Shown here: piece by piece, positions 1-11,070 of the stretch
How the letters are laid out: every line of letters begins with the position of its first letter
Numbering within the stretch: the first letter of the stretch is position 1
Notes under the pieces: generated by a model
Databases searched by the model: none
Told to the model about the DNA's origin: nothing
What the model saw: only the letters and a program-made list of their open reading frames with translations
Position numbers and translations under genes: made by a program
Assembly: GCA_907164885.2 (NCBI GenBank)
Contig: OU015492.1
Span: 42,259,893 to 42,323,892, forward strand
Origin: Dolomedes plantarius
Lineage: Eukaryota > Arthropoda > Arachnida > Araneae > Dolomedidae
DNA length: 64,000 nucleotides
Reading direction: 5' to 3'

Positions 1-450
1 AATTCTTTTTTCCCTAATATGATGTAGTTAAAGTATCAATCATTTCAGTCTTCACGCTCTGAACACGCATATTACTCATCCAAGCGGTTACTGGCAAAAG
101 CAATCAAATTATGTACATTTCACAAATTACACTCCTTTAGGACCTTGAGAAATTTTTTTTAACATCCTGAGGTAAAACGGATTATTGCGTCTTTTTTATT
201 TCACAATGTTCACTTTCTATTAAAATCACGTTTATTTTTGGTCATCAATGTGAGAATTTACATTTATTAGCTTTTTACTGTCAGTATATATAGATATCTC
301 TTTCAGATGTAATTTAAAGCTGTATCTCAACCTTAAATTTTGTCACAGTACCTATCATTTGATATCTTAAGGCTCCTGTGCACTAACCCTATTGGATTCA
401 CTCACCTTAATGTTAACCTATGAAGAAAACGCGTCTACTATTAACAGCTA
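1..450. other. AT-rich intergenic stretch
   Basis: I see no gene, RNA or clear repeat here; the sequence is AT-rich up to the inverted terminal repeat of the next element. Confidence 0.6.
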
Positions 451-615
451 CATAAGGTAAGCTGGGGTAACTGGGCCATTGGTTTTCAACTTTTTATATA
501 CTATATTTTTAACACATTAAAATTATACTAATATGTATAATTTTCAAAAATCTTTGTATTAAATGTACTTTAGTAAATCTTAGGGAGTATGTTTAAGCTA
601 TGATATTGGTTTTTA

Positions 616-657
616 TTATATATATATTATATTTATATATATATATATATATATATT
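616..657. repeat. (TA)n microsatellite
   Basis: Near-pure alternating TA tract with small interruptions, inside the Tigger-like element. Confidence 0.8.
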
Positions 658-1376
658 AAATACAGGTGAGCCCAGTTCCCTGATAATTGGGGTAACTGGA
701 CCACCCAGGTCTATTTCTCATAATAAACAACAGAATCTGTGATTGGATAAATAAGTCCTATGCTTATATATCTAGAAAGAAAGAAAAAATTTTACCCCCA
801 TTTAAAAATAATTTTTCAAAGCAATTACCAATGTTGCAAGATAGATTGTTGCGAACACCGGAAAAAAATTACACACAAAGTGATTAAAAAACACAATGCA
901 ATTGATTATAAACACATTTTCAAAAGTACAAACAAACTTTCTAGCTTAGTTAGTAGCTGTAATGGCCTTTTCTATTGAAAAATGTAATATTAATTTGAGT
1001 TTAGCAAGCCCTGAGTTAGTTAATGAGTTAATAGGCGAATTAATGTGTCAGTTTCAAAAAAATGTTTTTTGTAATGACTTAACCAGTAGTAATCTTAAGT
1101 GAAAAAGAACACAAATGAGTAACTTATACTACTTAACTTACAATAGTTAAACTTACACATACCTAAATAAACAACCTTTTAACTGTGGAACACTGAAAAT
1201 CCCCCCTTTGTACATGGGGATTGGGGATCTAATCAATCTTAAAATATCTTCTTCATACCACAGAATGTCCTCCTCTTCTAACCATATGCCAGTAAGTTAA
1301 ACCAGCACTTTTCAGGTGTTTTATTTTCACTTGGTCTCTATTTAAATTTACAACTAGTCCAGGTTATTTTGTACCA

Positions 1377-1672
1377 TTATACGATACAATAACATAGTTC
1401 TTTGATAACAGTGATACCAGGCACAACTTTGTCTGATTCAAAGTTCGCAATGCTCATACCTGTTGAGCCATCATCATCAGTACAGGTTTCACATTTTTTA
1501 ACTTGCAAAGGCCAGAAGTTGAAGGCAATGGGTTTTCTAAATCTACTGAAGTCAGTGGTATAAATCCAATCTTTCTTTTCTTTTTCTGGTTTTTTTCCTC
1601 GCATTGTATCTTCAATTTGCTGTTTCTCTCTTTCTTTTTACGTTCAAGTTTGTCTTTAAGTTTTTTCTTCAC
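1377..1672 (-). pseudogene. C-terminal remnant of a pogo/Tigger-like transposase
   Basis: Two overlapping minus-strand frames cover this stretch. One begins with a strongly basic Lys/Glu-rich run (LKDKLERKKKERNSK); the other carries KKDW, then a CETC pair and an acidic DDDGS segment. Basic, charged C-termini followed by a Cys pair are common in arthropod pogo/Tigger transposases, which bind the terminal repeats and cut DNA through a DDE catalytic domain. No DDE domain is readable, and the switch between frames implies a frameshift. The position inside matching inverted repeats supports the reading. A spurious low-complexity ORF cannot be excluded. Confidence 0.35.
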
Positions 1673-2426
1673 AATGTAATCTTTTTTCTGTTTTTTTAGA
1701 AGTTTTTCTTCTACTTTTTAATATTTTTCTTGTAAAGCTAAATCTTCCTACCTCCTTTATTCCTGTCTTTTTTCTATGTTATGACGCAAATCTTGGGTGA
1801 GTTGTAAGGAAAAAAAAAAGAAAACATATTTGAACTCTCACAAGCTTTAAAAGTATAAATTTCTCCAACAACATTCTATCTATAAAGGCCTGTGTCTTGA
1901 TTGACTTTATTGAAACTTATTAACATAACTTAATTAGTTCAGCTAGTTAAGTTAGGTTAGTAGTAATTAATATAAGTATAAGTGGATCAGTGTGGGGAAA
2001 CTGGGCCATACGTGGACCCAGTTCCCCTGAAGGTATGGCCCAGTTGCCCCATATCACTAAATCTGATGAGGCATCTGGGTCATACCCCTCCACAGACCTT
2101 TAACATGCAGGATAGGTTAAAAGACTACACAGAAGACTATTTTGATATTAACTGATCTAAAAATTCTTGCATTCAATTTTTAAGAGATAAAAAATAGACT
2201 TATAAAAAATTATTGAATTCACCCTTGTAGAAAGATGTTTTGTGATGACAAATATAAAAAACATTAGCAGCCATAAAACATACTTCAACCAAGCTGGAGA
2301 CCAAAGGGATGTTGCTTTGTTGACTTCTGCTTACTAGTGTAGTCATAACAGAGGGGAATTACCCCCTGATATGTAAAGGAAAAATCTGGGAGGGGATGGC
2401 CCAGTTATCCAAACTTACCTTAAATG

Positions 2427-3339
2427 CTGATAATCCAATAAAAATTATATTTTCAGATAGCCTGAACTTTTCTGCCCCTTGCAACAGGATTCATTTTATA
2501 AATTTCGTCCTCCAAAGAAATTAATGGGCATTTAACACACATTATACCAGATTTCTTCCCCGAATAATTTAAATTTTAAATTATTATTTGCATTTTATTT
2601 AACGAAAAATGTCCCAAGGTGAAAAATTGCTTTTTATAATCCGGAGTACAATTTTCAAAATATCTTTGAATCCAAGTAGGCAATCTCTGGACACATTTTC
2701 TCCAGTACACAGCAGACTTAAGAAGCATTTTCCAAAATTGATAGGTTATGGAGATAATTTTCTTCATTACTGTATATGGATAGCTGATCAGATATCGTCA
2801 AAAAGCATGACTACCAAACTATTTCACAAATCAGAATGCACAGCGAAAAACTGATAGCTGTGGAATTAAGATATGGAATCTGATCCTTACCCAGTGAGAA
2901 AACACATGATGTTTTTCCTCAACTAATCAAACGAGACTTCATAACTGCCTCAGTATCCTTGTCCAATGTTTCCATAAATTCGAGTTATACGCCACTTTTT
3001 TTCTACGTCTGCGAGACATTTCCGTTTCTTTCATATGGCTATTTTCCGTCCCAGCAGTTTGTCGGTTGGTATCTGGAGCCCTTTGGTCATCTTTTGCAAT
3101 ACAATAGCAGGCCAGACCTATTGTTTGATTGCAGGGGGAAATGTACAATAGCTAAATAAAAAATAGCTGGAGGCATTGAGTTCTGTAAAATAAACATAAA
3201 GCTATTTTGATTTTGTTTATAGTTTGTGTTTTTAGGGAAAAACTACAAGCATTCCTTGAAGACAATTCTCGGCTGTAACAAATAAGAGTGGCCTAAACCC
3301 AACAGGATTAATACCTCACGTTAAATTTGGACTTTAATT
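2427..3339. other. Intergenic stretch, no recognisable gene
   Basis: Open frames on both strands at 2576-3159 are short, overlap each other and match no family I recognise. I see no repeat structure. Confidence 0.5.
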
Positions 3340-3538
3340 CATAAAAGAAATAGTTTGGACAATAACAGAATTCATTTTATTAACAATTTGTCTTTATTTG
3401 GATAAATTACAGGCCCATATATATAAAATTATATATAGGCTCCATAAAGGAAATAACTTAGACAGTAATTGAATTCAGTTAATTAATAATTTGTCTTTAT
3501 TTTGAAATATATATTATAGGCCCATATACATAAAATTA
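3340..3538. repeat. ~103-bp minisatellite, left part
   Basis: About two tandem copies of a 103-108-bp AT-rich unit (CATAAAGGAAATAACTTAGA ... GGCCCATATA). The same unit recurs in the same orientation at 8460-8673. The array was evidently split by the SINE that starts at 3539; the SINE is flanked by ATAAAATTA at 3530-3538 and 8460-8468. Confidence 0.8.
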
Positions 3539-3799
3539 CGACGCCCGGTAGCGTAGTGGTTAAAAGCTTCAAGATGCCACACCACAGGTCCAGGGTTCGA
3601 TCCTGCGACTGGTCAAGTTCGACTCAGCCTTTCATCCCTTGATTGGGTCAATAAATGAGGACCAAGTTTGCTTGGAAACTAAACTCTGGGGGGGGGGGGT
3701 CAGGTTGACCACCCACGTCAGGTTGGCCACCTGACTGAGACATATTCTGTATGGCACCCTAATCTCAGAAAGCGGTGATGGGCACCGCCGGCCTTCGTC
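3539..3799 (+). mobile_element. tRNA-derived SINE, 5' part (split by P-like element)
   Basis: The head has RNA polymerase III box A (TAGCGTAGTGG, 3549-3559) and box B (GGGTTCGATCC, 3593-3603) at tRNA-like spacing. A non-tRNA body follows, with a 10-G run near 3690. The SINE is interrupted at 3799/3800 by the P-element-like transposon, and its tail resumes at 8422. The flanking 9-bp direct repeat ATAAAATTA (3530-3538; 8460-8468) is the expected target-site duplication. Confidence 0.75.
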
Positions 3800-4089
3800 A
3801 ACACCTCCTAAAGAACAAGCCGTAGTACGGGTTGCCGATAACATTTATGACGTAGAGTAGGTAGGCCGAAGAAAACTACGAAGTGTTTGCCATATTCTCA
3901 CATGTATCTATGCATTGCGAATTGGCGTGGATTTGGCTGCTTTGTAACAACATTATTCACTACGACAGAAACTGGTTTGACGAAATGTTTGCATGTGTGG
4001 CGAAATGTTTGCAGGTGTGGAGGATAAATGAACGACGTGGATTTTGTACGAGTTCAATGTAATTTCATATTTTAATAATATTAACTACA

Positions 4090-6872
4090 ATGGTGCACAA
4101 ATGCATTGTACCAAAATGTAGGGGAAACTACAAGAAAGACGGACCAACGTTTGGATTTCCTAAAAAGGAAGATTTATTTCAGAAATGGATGTCTGCTATT
4201 CCACGTGATTGTAATATTACGAAGAATTCCAGAGTAAGTATTTGTTTCATTTCTTTGCCGGAAAATAAAAATATTTCTATTAAATGAGAGAATATTATTC
4301 TATTCCTTAAGCTTTGGAATCATAACTTTATTTTTAATACAATTCTAATATGTTGTAAATTTCGATTACACTGATGTTTTATTTTTACCAGAATGTAATA
4401 GGTATATCAGTTTACTAAAGAAGATTTTACAAAAATAGAGTATGATAGGAGATAACTATTTCTATGTTATGTTTATGTTGTGATATGTATATGCCATGTT
4501 TTGAATATTTATTTAATCAGCATTTCCATACACAATAACAATAGTTTAAATATATGAAAATAAATGTACTTATTTGACCATTTGAAAATCATTTTATATG
4601 ACATTCATCATTTTTTGGTACAAAAATATGAAGAATAACACTTTTACTTCGAATGTAGTAAATATATTGTGAAGAAAAATTTCATTCTTAAGTTTCTATT
4701 TATAATAGTATTAAAGATATATAGATAGATTAATGAATAAACAAATTTTGAGAAACTTCTAATCTGACATTTACCCAGAGTCATCTAAGTACAAAACATT
4801 TTTGGGAAACTTATTAAAGAAAATATGACAGATTTTTGTATTATAAGTAATTTCTGAGTTTGATTACACTGTATATAAAATGAAATTAATTTATTAAAAT
4901 CGAAATTAGAATGTGGAACCACTAGCAACAACAACAAAAAGTATACATTTAGTGCTTAGAAATTGTATGTATCATATAGTAGTGATTTTTTATGTTATTA
5001 TACAATAATCTTTTTAATTATAGGTGTGTGAACTTCATTTCGCAAAACATGACATAAGACGAACAACAGAATATTCTTGTGATAAAACTGGAAAGAGGAC
5101 GATTTTATTACTGCAGCAACCAAGGTTAAATGAAGGGTGTGTTCCTTCAATTTTTAATGGGTGCCCAAAACATTTATCTTCTTATAAAGTTTCGAGAGAG
5201 GAACCAGAAGCTAAAAAAAGAATTGAGTCCACACAGTTACAGGCTGTTTTGAAAAATAGTCTAATATCATATGAAGATCACTACAACAAATATAAACTTG
5301 AATCTTTTACTGAACTTGGACAGACAGTTCATTTAATTGATTTACCTAATGGATTTAATTCTGTAAGTTGTTGTCAAAATGAATTTTTTCTTTCGTTAAA
5401 ATAACTGTAATTGATAATATTCCTCAATATTTAATGTTAATTGTTGATGAAAATCTATGTGCAAATATTTTTAAGGATCATTTAAAGCTAATAAAAGTTG
5501 ATGCATTTTGTTTTCCTATGAATATTAAAAATGTACAAGAAATTTCTGCTATTTTACTTGGTTTAAATCAATATTCTTGTAATAATTCAAATCAGAAAAA
5601 AAATTTAATATTTTCCATAACTGACTTGCTAGGTAAATTAGAAAATATATGTTTACCAAATGAAAAATTAAGTATTAGCTTTATTAAAGTGCAAGTGTCC
5701 CTAATTTCCACACAAAAAAATCAAAATAAATATAACTCTGATTTGTTGATCCTTTCATCTATCATGTCATCTATTTCTTCCCATTCATATAATTTCTTAA
5801 GAAATAGTGGAGTTTTAATTCTACCACACCCTTCAACTTTAAAAAAAATTATTTAGTTGTTATAATATGAATCCAAAAAATGCAAAAAGTGATGAAAACT
5901 CTTTACATTATGCAAAAGAAAAATTTCAGAATTTATCTGGTTAGATACTTGGAAAGAAGCACTTTCAGACACTGGTCGTTTAACACAAGAAACACATCTT
6001 GCACTGTCAATGACAACGTATGCAATGCGAGAAATTTGTCGTTATTGTACAGAAGAATTGCATATGAACTTTATACTAACAGGTCAATTTCACACTGATA
6101 GTTTAGAGGACCGTTTTGGAAGGTATCGACAACTTGCAGGAGGGCAATATAATATTTCTGTTACCCAATTATATGAAACTGAAGCAAAATTGACTTCAGC
6201 AAACATTACCTTTAGTTTTAAAATCCAAATCATTTGGTGATGTAACAGTGGATTTCAACAGCATTGACAATGATGAACCATTTAGTGATGATGATAAAAT
6301 TAACTGTGAGAGTAAATTTAATGTAAAAGTTGAAAAAAAAGATTTTGACCAAATTAACCGTATTATGCCCATTCTTGTATATATTGCTGGTTATTCTGTA
6401 CATTCTGTGTTAAAATATATTGATAATTGCATTTTTTGTAAACAGTATTTATCAAAGAAGAATGAGATATTTTTCAGGACATTCACATTTTAATACACCA
6501 TAACGATCGAGGTGGTTTAAACTATCCAAATGATGATGTAATCACTATTGTTTCTTATAGTTACATAATAGTGACAAAACTGTTATCTGAATATGAAGAG
6601 GAATTTTTAAATGTGCAAAATCTACGAAAAAATTGCAATGAGGATTGCTTGTAATGTTTTATCAATAGAAGAAAAAATATTTAAATTTTGAGATTTGTGA
6701 TAATAAACATTCTTCTGAGGTTCTACTAAATTTGATTATTAAAAAGGTCACTAACATATTACTGAATAATTATTGCAAATTAAAGAATGATAATATTTCA
6801 TATGCCTCACATTCAAACGCAAAGGAAAGAAAACTTAAAACTTTAACCAAATTCAAAGATTGTAAACCATGA
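4090..6872 (+). pseudogene. THAP-domain P-element-type transposase, broken
   Basis: P-element transposases bind their terminal repeats with a THAP zinc finger and catalyse cut-and-paste transposition in the nucleus. Exon 1 (4090-4233, ATG to phase 0) starts MVHKC and has C5-x4-C10, FGFPK and W33. A 790-bp GT-AG intron follows (donor GTAAGTA at 4234, acceptor TTATAG ending 5023), and exon 2 opens V-C-E-L-H, completing the C2CH finger across the junction. Later blocks are typical of THAP9/P transposases: FLRNSGVLILPHPSTL near 5800-5850, LTGQFHTDSLEDRFGRYRQL near 6080-6140, and VYIAGYSVHSVLKYI near 6378. The blocks lie in different frames (shifts near 5363-5434, 5856-5930 and 6200-6250), so it is dead. 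The last readable stop is at 6870-6872. Confidence 0.85.
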
Positions 6873-7134
6873 AATTTTTAATTTCATGAAAACTAGTCCT
6901 GTATATGAAACATGCAATCCTAATTGTAATTTCTCTTTCATCTCAATGAGTTATCCTTGCATCCTTTAAACATATTTTTTGGTCAAAATACTAAATTTTC
7001 AAATTTTTTATTCTGAAGTTTCAGATAATTGGGTCTACATCATAAGTTCATGCAAGTTATAAATAAAGCACACATTCAAAAACAAATTTAAAAATGAGGA
7101 TATATTAGCTTGTGTTTGAATTATTGTTACTCAT
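6873..7134. other. Non-coding 3' part of the P-like element
   Basis: AT-rich sequence with no gene seen. It belongs to the P-like element because the right inverted repeat lies further on at 8380-8412. Confidence 0.5.
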
Positions 7135-7556
7135 GTAGAGTGTAAGGTATACACAAGATTCGATTCACAAGAATCGAACTTTTAAATGAATGAATTAAAG
7201 AAGCTGCTTCAGATATGCTAATTTCGGCATACGCGCTTAGTATAAATACCATGCAGCGTCATTAATAAGGAGGAAGAGGTTGTTAAGGTTGAAAAGGTGT
7301 TATCCTGCGCTAGTGCTTAGCGGGCCAGAAGTTTACATGGCAGTACTGCTGGTTTGACTTACTGTTCGTGAGTATAAAAATATATTGTTCTTGAAAGCTG
7401 TTTATACATTCCGTACAAGTAGTACGCATGCTTATTGCTGTAAAAGCCAATTATATGTGCAACGAATTCAATAAACATTGTTTCATGTATAAACTGTGTT
7501 TGCTTCAAATTCAAATAGAGTGCCACTTCAAATTATATACACCCAAGTCTGGGTAG
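7135..7556 (+). other. LTR-like segment (possible solo LTR)
   Basis: It starts TGTAGAGTG and ends near TATATACA, so TGTA...TACA ends are possible. Inside are a TATA-like GTATAAATACC (7239-7249) and an AATAAA (7470-7475) about 230 bp downstream, in the order expected of an LTR promoter and polyadenylation site. I find no 5-bp target duplication, so this is tentative. Confidence 0.3.
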
Positions 7557-8379
7557 AAGTGAGTATAGATTCTCTATAAGTTTTGTCATGTTTTTTACTA
7601 TGATTTTGAATAATTTCTTTTAAGTACAAATTATTTTGTGAAATTGTTTTTATCTTGTTATAAAAAATTTAATTGTGAATAGAATAAAACAGTTAATTTC
7701 AATTATCAGTTTACTGTAAGAAATATTTACTAACTGTATTCTGTAAATAATAATCAATAATAAATAAATTATAATTTAAGTTTGTTTTCTTCTTGTTTGT
7801 TTTTCTGTTTGTAACAACACTACTATGTTTAAATATTTCAATTTAATGATAGAGCAAAATAATAATTATAAATTTAAAAAATAATTCTTCCATGAAGGAA
7901 GGAATATTGTCTGAATCTAAACAATAAAAAAGTGTCAATATTTCTTGCAAGCCATACTTTTTTTATCATTTGACTGTTTGCAGAATTCCCATTACAACAA
8001 TGGTATATTTTAAAATCAAGGGAAAGTAGTAATTAAATTTTTGCATATTAATTTTCAATTATTTAGTGTTTTCTGAGATGAAAACCATTCTATCAAATTA
8101 AATTAAAATAGTTTTTATTAAAATTTTCATTTTTTAATTGATGTAAATGTGTTCAATATATTACTACATAATTGTGGGGTTTTATGAAAATATTTTAAAT
8201 TGAAAACTATAGATGAAATGAAAATTCATTTTATCCACAGTTGTACTCAGTATTTTGATGCTTTAAACAATGTTTATGGAAATTGCAACCGAAAGAAAAA
8301 CGTTTTGCTAGGAAATTGGAAATATGTTAACAATACGTTAATTCGACGGCGAGCGGCCTAACTACGTGACGTCACATTT
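7557..8379. other. AT-rich right part of the P-like element
   Basis: Very AT-rich with no gene. It leads into the right inverted repeat and probably contains ordinary element or host-derived spacer. Confidence 0.5.
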
Positions 8380-8412
8380 TCCGTGCTACGGCTTGTTCGT
8401 TTAGGAGGTGTT

Positions 8413-8459
8413 GCCTTGGTCCACATGGACTATTCTGCCATGAGTTTAGTTTATTATAT
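8413..8459 (+). mobile_element. SINE 3' tail displaced by the P-like insertion
   Basis: After the right copy of the P-type target duplication (GCCTTGGTC) the SINE resumes for about 40 bp. It ends at the second copy of ATAAAATTA, where the minisatellite continues. Confidence 0.6.
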
Positions 8460-8673
8460 ATAAAATTATATATGGGCTCCATAAAAGAAATAATTTAGAC
8501 AATAATTGAATTCATCTAATTAATAATTTATCCTTTATTTGAAAATACATATTATAGGTCCATATATATAAAATTATATATGGTCTCCATAAAGCAAATA
8601 ATTTAGACAATAAATGAATTCATTTAATTATCAATTTATCCTTTTTTGGAAATATGTATTGTAGGCATATATA
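8460..8673. repeat. ~108-bp minisatellite, right part
   Basis: Two further copies of the unit seen at 3340-3538, in the same orientation, continuing the array interrupted by the SINE. Confidence 0.8.
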
Positions 8674-9122
8674 TGTGGGTGTGATTGGTTTGGAAATCAC
8701 ACGTCCTACTTAAAAGCGATAAAACTCCTTTATTAAAAAAACGATGATAGGATGCAATATGTGCAGATGAAAAAACATGCCGTAAAAACTAGATAGTCTG
8801 TCACGTAGAGTCACGTCAGACCTGCGCACACTCCAAAGCATTTGATCCTGCCTGCCTATCCACGCGCGACCTGCTTTTCACTACATGTGGGTCTCCTTCA
8901 CGAGAAGCTCAAGGTCAATCCACTCTTCTCCGAGAGCACGAAACGAACTGCCGTCCCTTCTACGAGCGAGTAAGCAAGTGCCAATCGAACTGCCAGCATT
9001 TTTATACGAGTGCCCGGGAAACGTCTTCTTGCGTCACACTCGGAAGTGTTCGGCTTCTTCTATTCTCACAGCGTTGTGTCAGAAGTGAGATTCGGCTTCT
9101 TAGATTCACACACACACCCACA
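8674..9122 (-). mobile_element. Solo-LTR-like element
   Basis: The ends are a perfect 10-bp inverted pair, TGTGGGTGTG at 8674-8683 and CACACCCACA at 9113-9122, giving the TG...CA ends of an LTR. Read on the minus strand, a TATA box (GTATAAAAATG, about 9000) is followed about 270 bp later by AATAAAGGAG (about 8731), as in an LTR. The interior is much richer in GC than its surroundings. A 5-bp target duplication is not evident, and the right end lies in a CA-rich run, so the outer border is uncertain. Confidence 0.45.
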
Positions 9123-9130
9123 CCCACACA

Positions 9131-10528
9131 CAAATCGAACTTTCAGTTAATTCGAACTAATCCAAAGACCCCAAAAAATATTGTATTGGAATTAATGTTA
9201 AAAATATCTCAATAATTTGAACTAAATTTTTTTCACTTCGGTTAATTCGAACTAAAAATTTGACAAAAAAAATTCTTTTTCCTGGTTTGACGGATAAAAT
9301 GCACGGTGTATTTATAATTTTGTGTGTCAAAATCATCTGTATTTCTTTTCTGTGTAAAGAGGCACATGCCTGCATTCCTAGACTATTGCATTTCCGCTAA
9401 ACGTTAGTGGCCATTGCCTGATCAGTGCTGAACGGACAAAGCGATTTTTCGTTATTTGTATCGATTTTCTTAGAATTTCAGAAAAACCAGTCTTTAGTAC
9501 AGATTCTAGGGAGCTGCGTCAGTTATGCCTGCAGTGCATACAAGTTAATGTGATCTAGTTTTTCTTCCTCAGTGTGTGGTTTGAACGTGTAAAAATTCAG
9601 GATGTCTACACGTGGAAAGTACAAAACCCTAACTTTGGAGACAAAGGTAGAAATTTTAAAGAAAGTGGAGAATGGCGAATGTAAAACAAAGTTAGCAGCT
9701 GACTATGGAATTAAGAAAAATACCTTGTCAACTTATTTGAAAAACAAGGAGTCAATTTTAGATTCAGGGGGAAAATCAACATTTTCTAGAGGAAGGAAAC
9801 GCATGAGAAATGCGTCCCAAAAAGATCTAGAAAAAGCTCTACTGCTATGGTTCCAGGATGTTAGATCTGGAAATTTTCCAATAAATGGACCCTAGTGCTG
9901 ACGAAGGCTGACGAATCAGCAAGTCGAATGGGTATTGAAGATTTGCAGTCAGGGATGGCTTTCTTGATTTAAGTCAAGGCACAATATTTCTTATCAAAAC
10001 TGTATTATCAAACTGTATGTGGCCAAAGATCTGGTGTAAACGAAGACGTATGAACTAATTTCGGTACGAAAATACCAGGGCTTTTCTCTACTTACCTGCC
10101 GAAAGATATTTTTAATGCGACTATAATGGACAAAGCCATGATGGACTCTATTAAAACTCTGAAAGCATTTATTCAGATGGAACCTTCCTCTAAAAATGAA
10201 TTGAATTGTTTACTTCAAATCGAGAAGCTGGCTGAACAATGTAGGCATCATGAACAAAACCAAACATCCATTTTACAGTTTTTCCCAAAAGTGTAATTCA
10301 TATTTTATTTACTGCATATCTTCTGATTCGTTTCATGATTAAGGTAATCTGTATTACTTTTTAATAGGTTTAATTTTAGATAACAAAGTATAATATATTT
10401 TCTGGGGTTATACATACTAGAAGAGTTTTCTTCTTCAGTAATACACTTTTAAACTTATATATTTTCTCTTAACATCGGATAATTAAAATTCTTTTCTGAG
10501 AACCTTTGAGTTCGAATTAACGAGCGTT

Positions 10529-10533
<5 letters not shown>
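9131..10533 (+). mobile_element. Tigger/pogo-like transposon with internal deletion
   Basis: The phrase GTTAATTCGAACT lies at the left end (9147-9159), again at 9239-9253, and inverted at the right end (10510-10522) inside a terminal ...CAGTG. Pogo-type inverted repeats typically begin CAGT. Between them lie the first and last parts of a CENP-B-like transposase; the middle (DDE core) is missing. The right border runs into a GT microsatellite. Confidence 0.7.
9602..10296 (+). pseudogene. Tigger-type transposase, N-terminus and C-terminus only
   Basis: From ATG 9602 the 97-residue open frame has a CENP-B N-terminal helix-turn-helix: LTLETKVEILKKVENGECKT, then KLAADYGIKKNTLSTYLKN. A second DNA-binding portion follows (KDLEKALLLWFQDVRSGN). 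This domain binds transposon ends in Tigger elements. After the stop at 9893 come broken traces, then a frame at about 10126-10296 that ends QTSILQFFPKV, a tail resembling Tigger C-termini. The DDE catalytic region is absent, so this is a deletion derivative that could only move with a helper. Confidence 0.75.
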
Positions 10534-10581
<48 letters not shown>

Positions 10582-10590
10582 CATGTGTGT
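10531..10590. repeat. (GT)n microsatellite
   Basis: Nearly pure GT dinucleotide tract abutting the Tigger-like right end. Confidence 0.9.
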
Positions 10591-10689
10591 AAGTAATATA
10601 AATATAATTTTTATATTAATAATCTGACTTCTCCACGTTCCTGTAAAACATAATTTATTCAATTTCTAAAGATGATGTAATATATCATA

Positions 10690-11070
10690 AAGTTTGCAGT
10701 ACTTAATCTCTTCGTTCCCTTGTAGACAGAGAAAGATCCTTGCAGACTTAGTTCAACCCCTGTCGAAGGAGACTGAGCCGATAAGAATAATCGGACACGC
10801 CCTAGTCCATGACGTAACATAGTGTCATGGGGAATAACCCTTGCATCACCTCTTCTGTATTTTCCCGATATAAAAATGTGAACACGGCTGAAAGCCGATC
10901 CTTTCGTCTGATATTGTTTGTACATATCATATGTCACACGGTCTAGCTCCCTCTTGGAATGGATGTTTGTAGCCACTCGGAATCGGCTTTAAGCTGTAGG
11001 TCCCGGTCTAATTAGCCCTCGTGTAGCAAAAAATGACCGTAGCGCTCCAAACCAAACCAAACCCTATGGG
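10690..11070. repeat. Dispersed SINE-like repeat, copy 1
   Basis: GC-richer island in AT-rich DNA. Its right part (about 10983-11070: CGGCTTTAAGCTGT ... GTCTAATTAGCCCTCG ... AAACCAAACC) resembles 13400-13480 (GGGCTTTAAACTGT ... GTTTAGTCCTCG ... ACCAAACCCC), so the two are diverged copies of one family. A tRNA-like head is not clear in this copy. Confidence 0.5.

Larger units (their letters stand above)
451..2426 (-). mobile_element. Tigger/pogo-like DNA transposon remnant
   Basis: The two ends form an imperfect inverted repeat of about 28 bp: TAAGGTAAGCTGGGGTAACT at the left edge, followed by GGGCCAT, and the matching reverse complement at 2395-2426 (TAAGGTAAGTTTGGATAACT, then GGGCCAT). The phrase GGTAACTGGGCCA also recurs inside the element in both orientations (about 690-703, 1993-2008, 2035-2050), like subterminal repeats. 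A lysine-rich coding remnant lies on the minus strand at 1377-1672. The pogo/Tigger call rests on that remnant and on the size (about 2 kb). A TA target duplication is not clearly preserved. Confidence 0.55.
3800..8412 (+). mobile_element. P-element-like (THAP) DNA transposon, 4.6 kb, nested in a SINE
   Basis: The ends are inverted copies: AACACCTCCTAAA plus GAACAAGCCGTAG and then ACGG on the left; the right end read inward gives the same with one inserted C and one substitution. That is about 31 bp, the length known for P-element terminal repeats. A looser match (GACGTA, TAGGCCG) continues inward. The flanks GCCTTCGTC (3791-3799) and GCCTTGGTC (8413-8421) look like a diverged 8-9-bp target duplication; P elements make 8 bp. 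It carries the THAP transposase pseudogene and a non-coding 1.5-kb right part. Confidence 0.75.

Noticed and set aside
3539..3610. Possible functional tRNA gene
   Set aside because: Box A and B are present, but the cloverleaf does not close and a long SINE body follows; same reasoning for 12430, 13555 and 16737.
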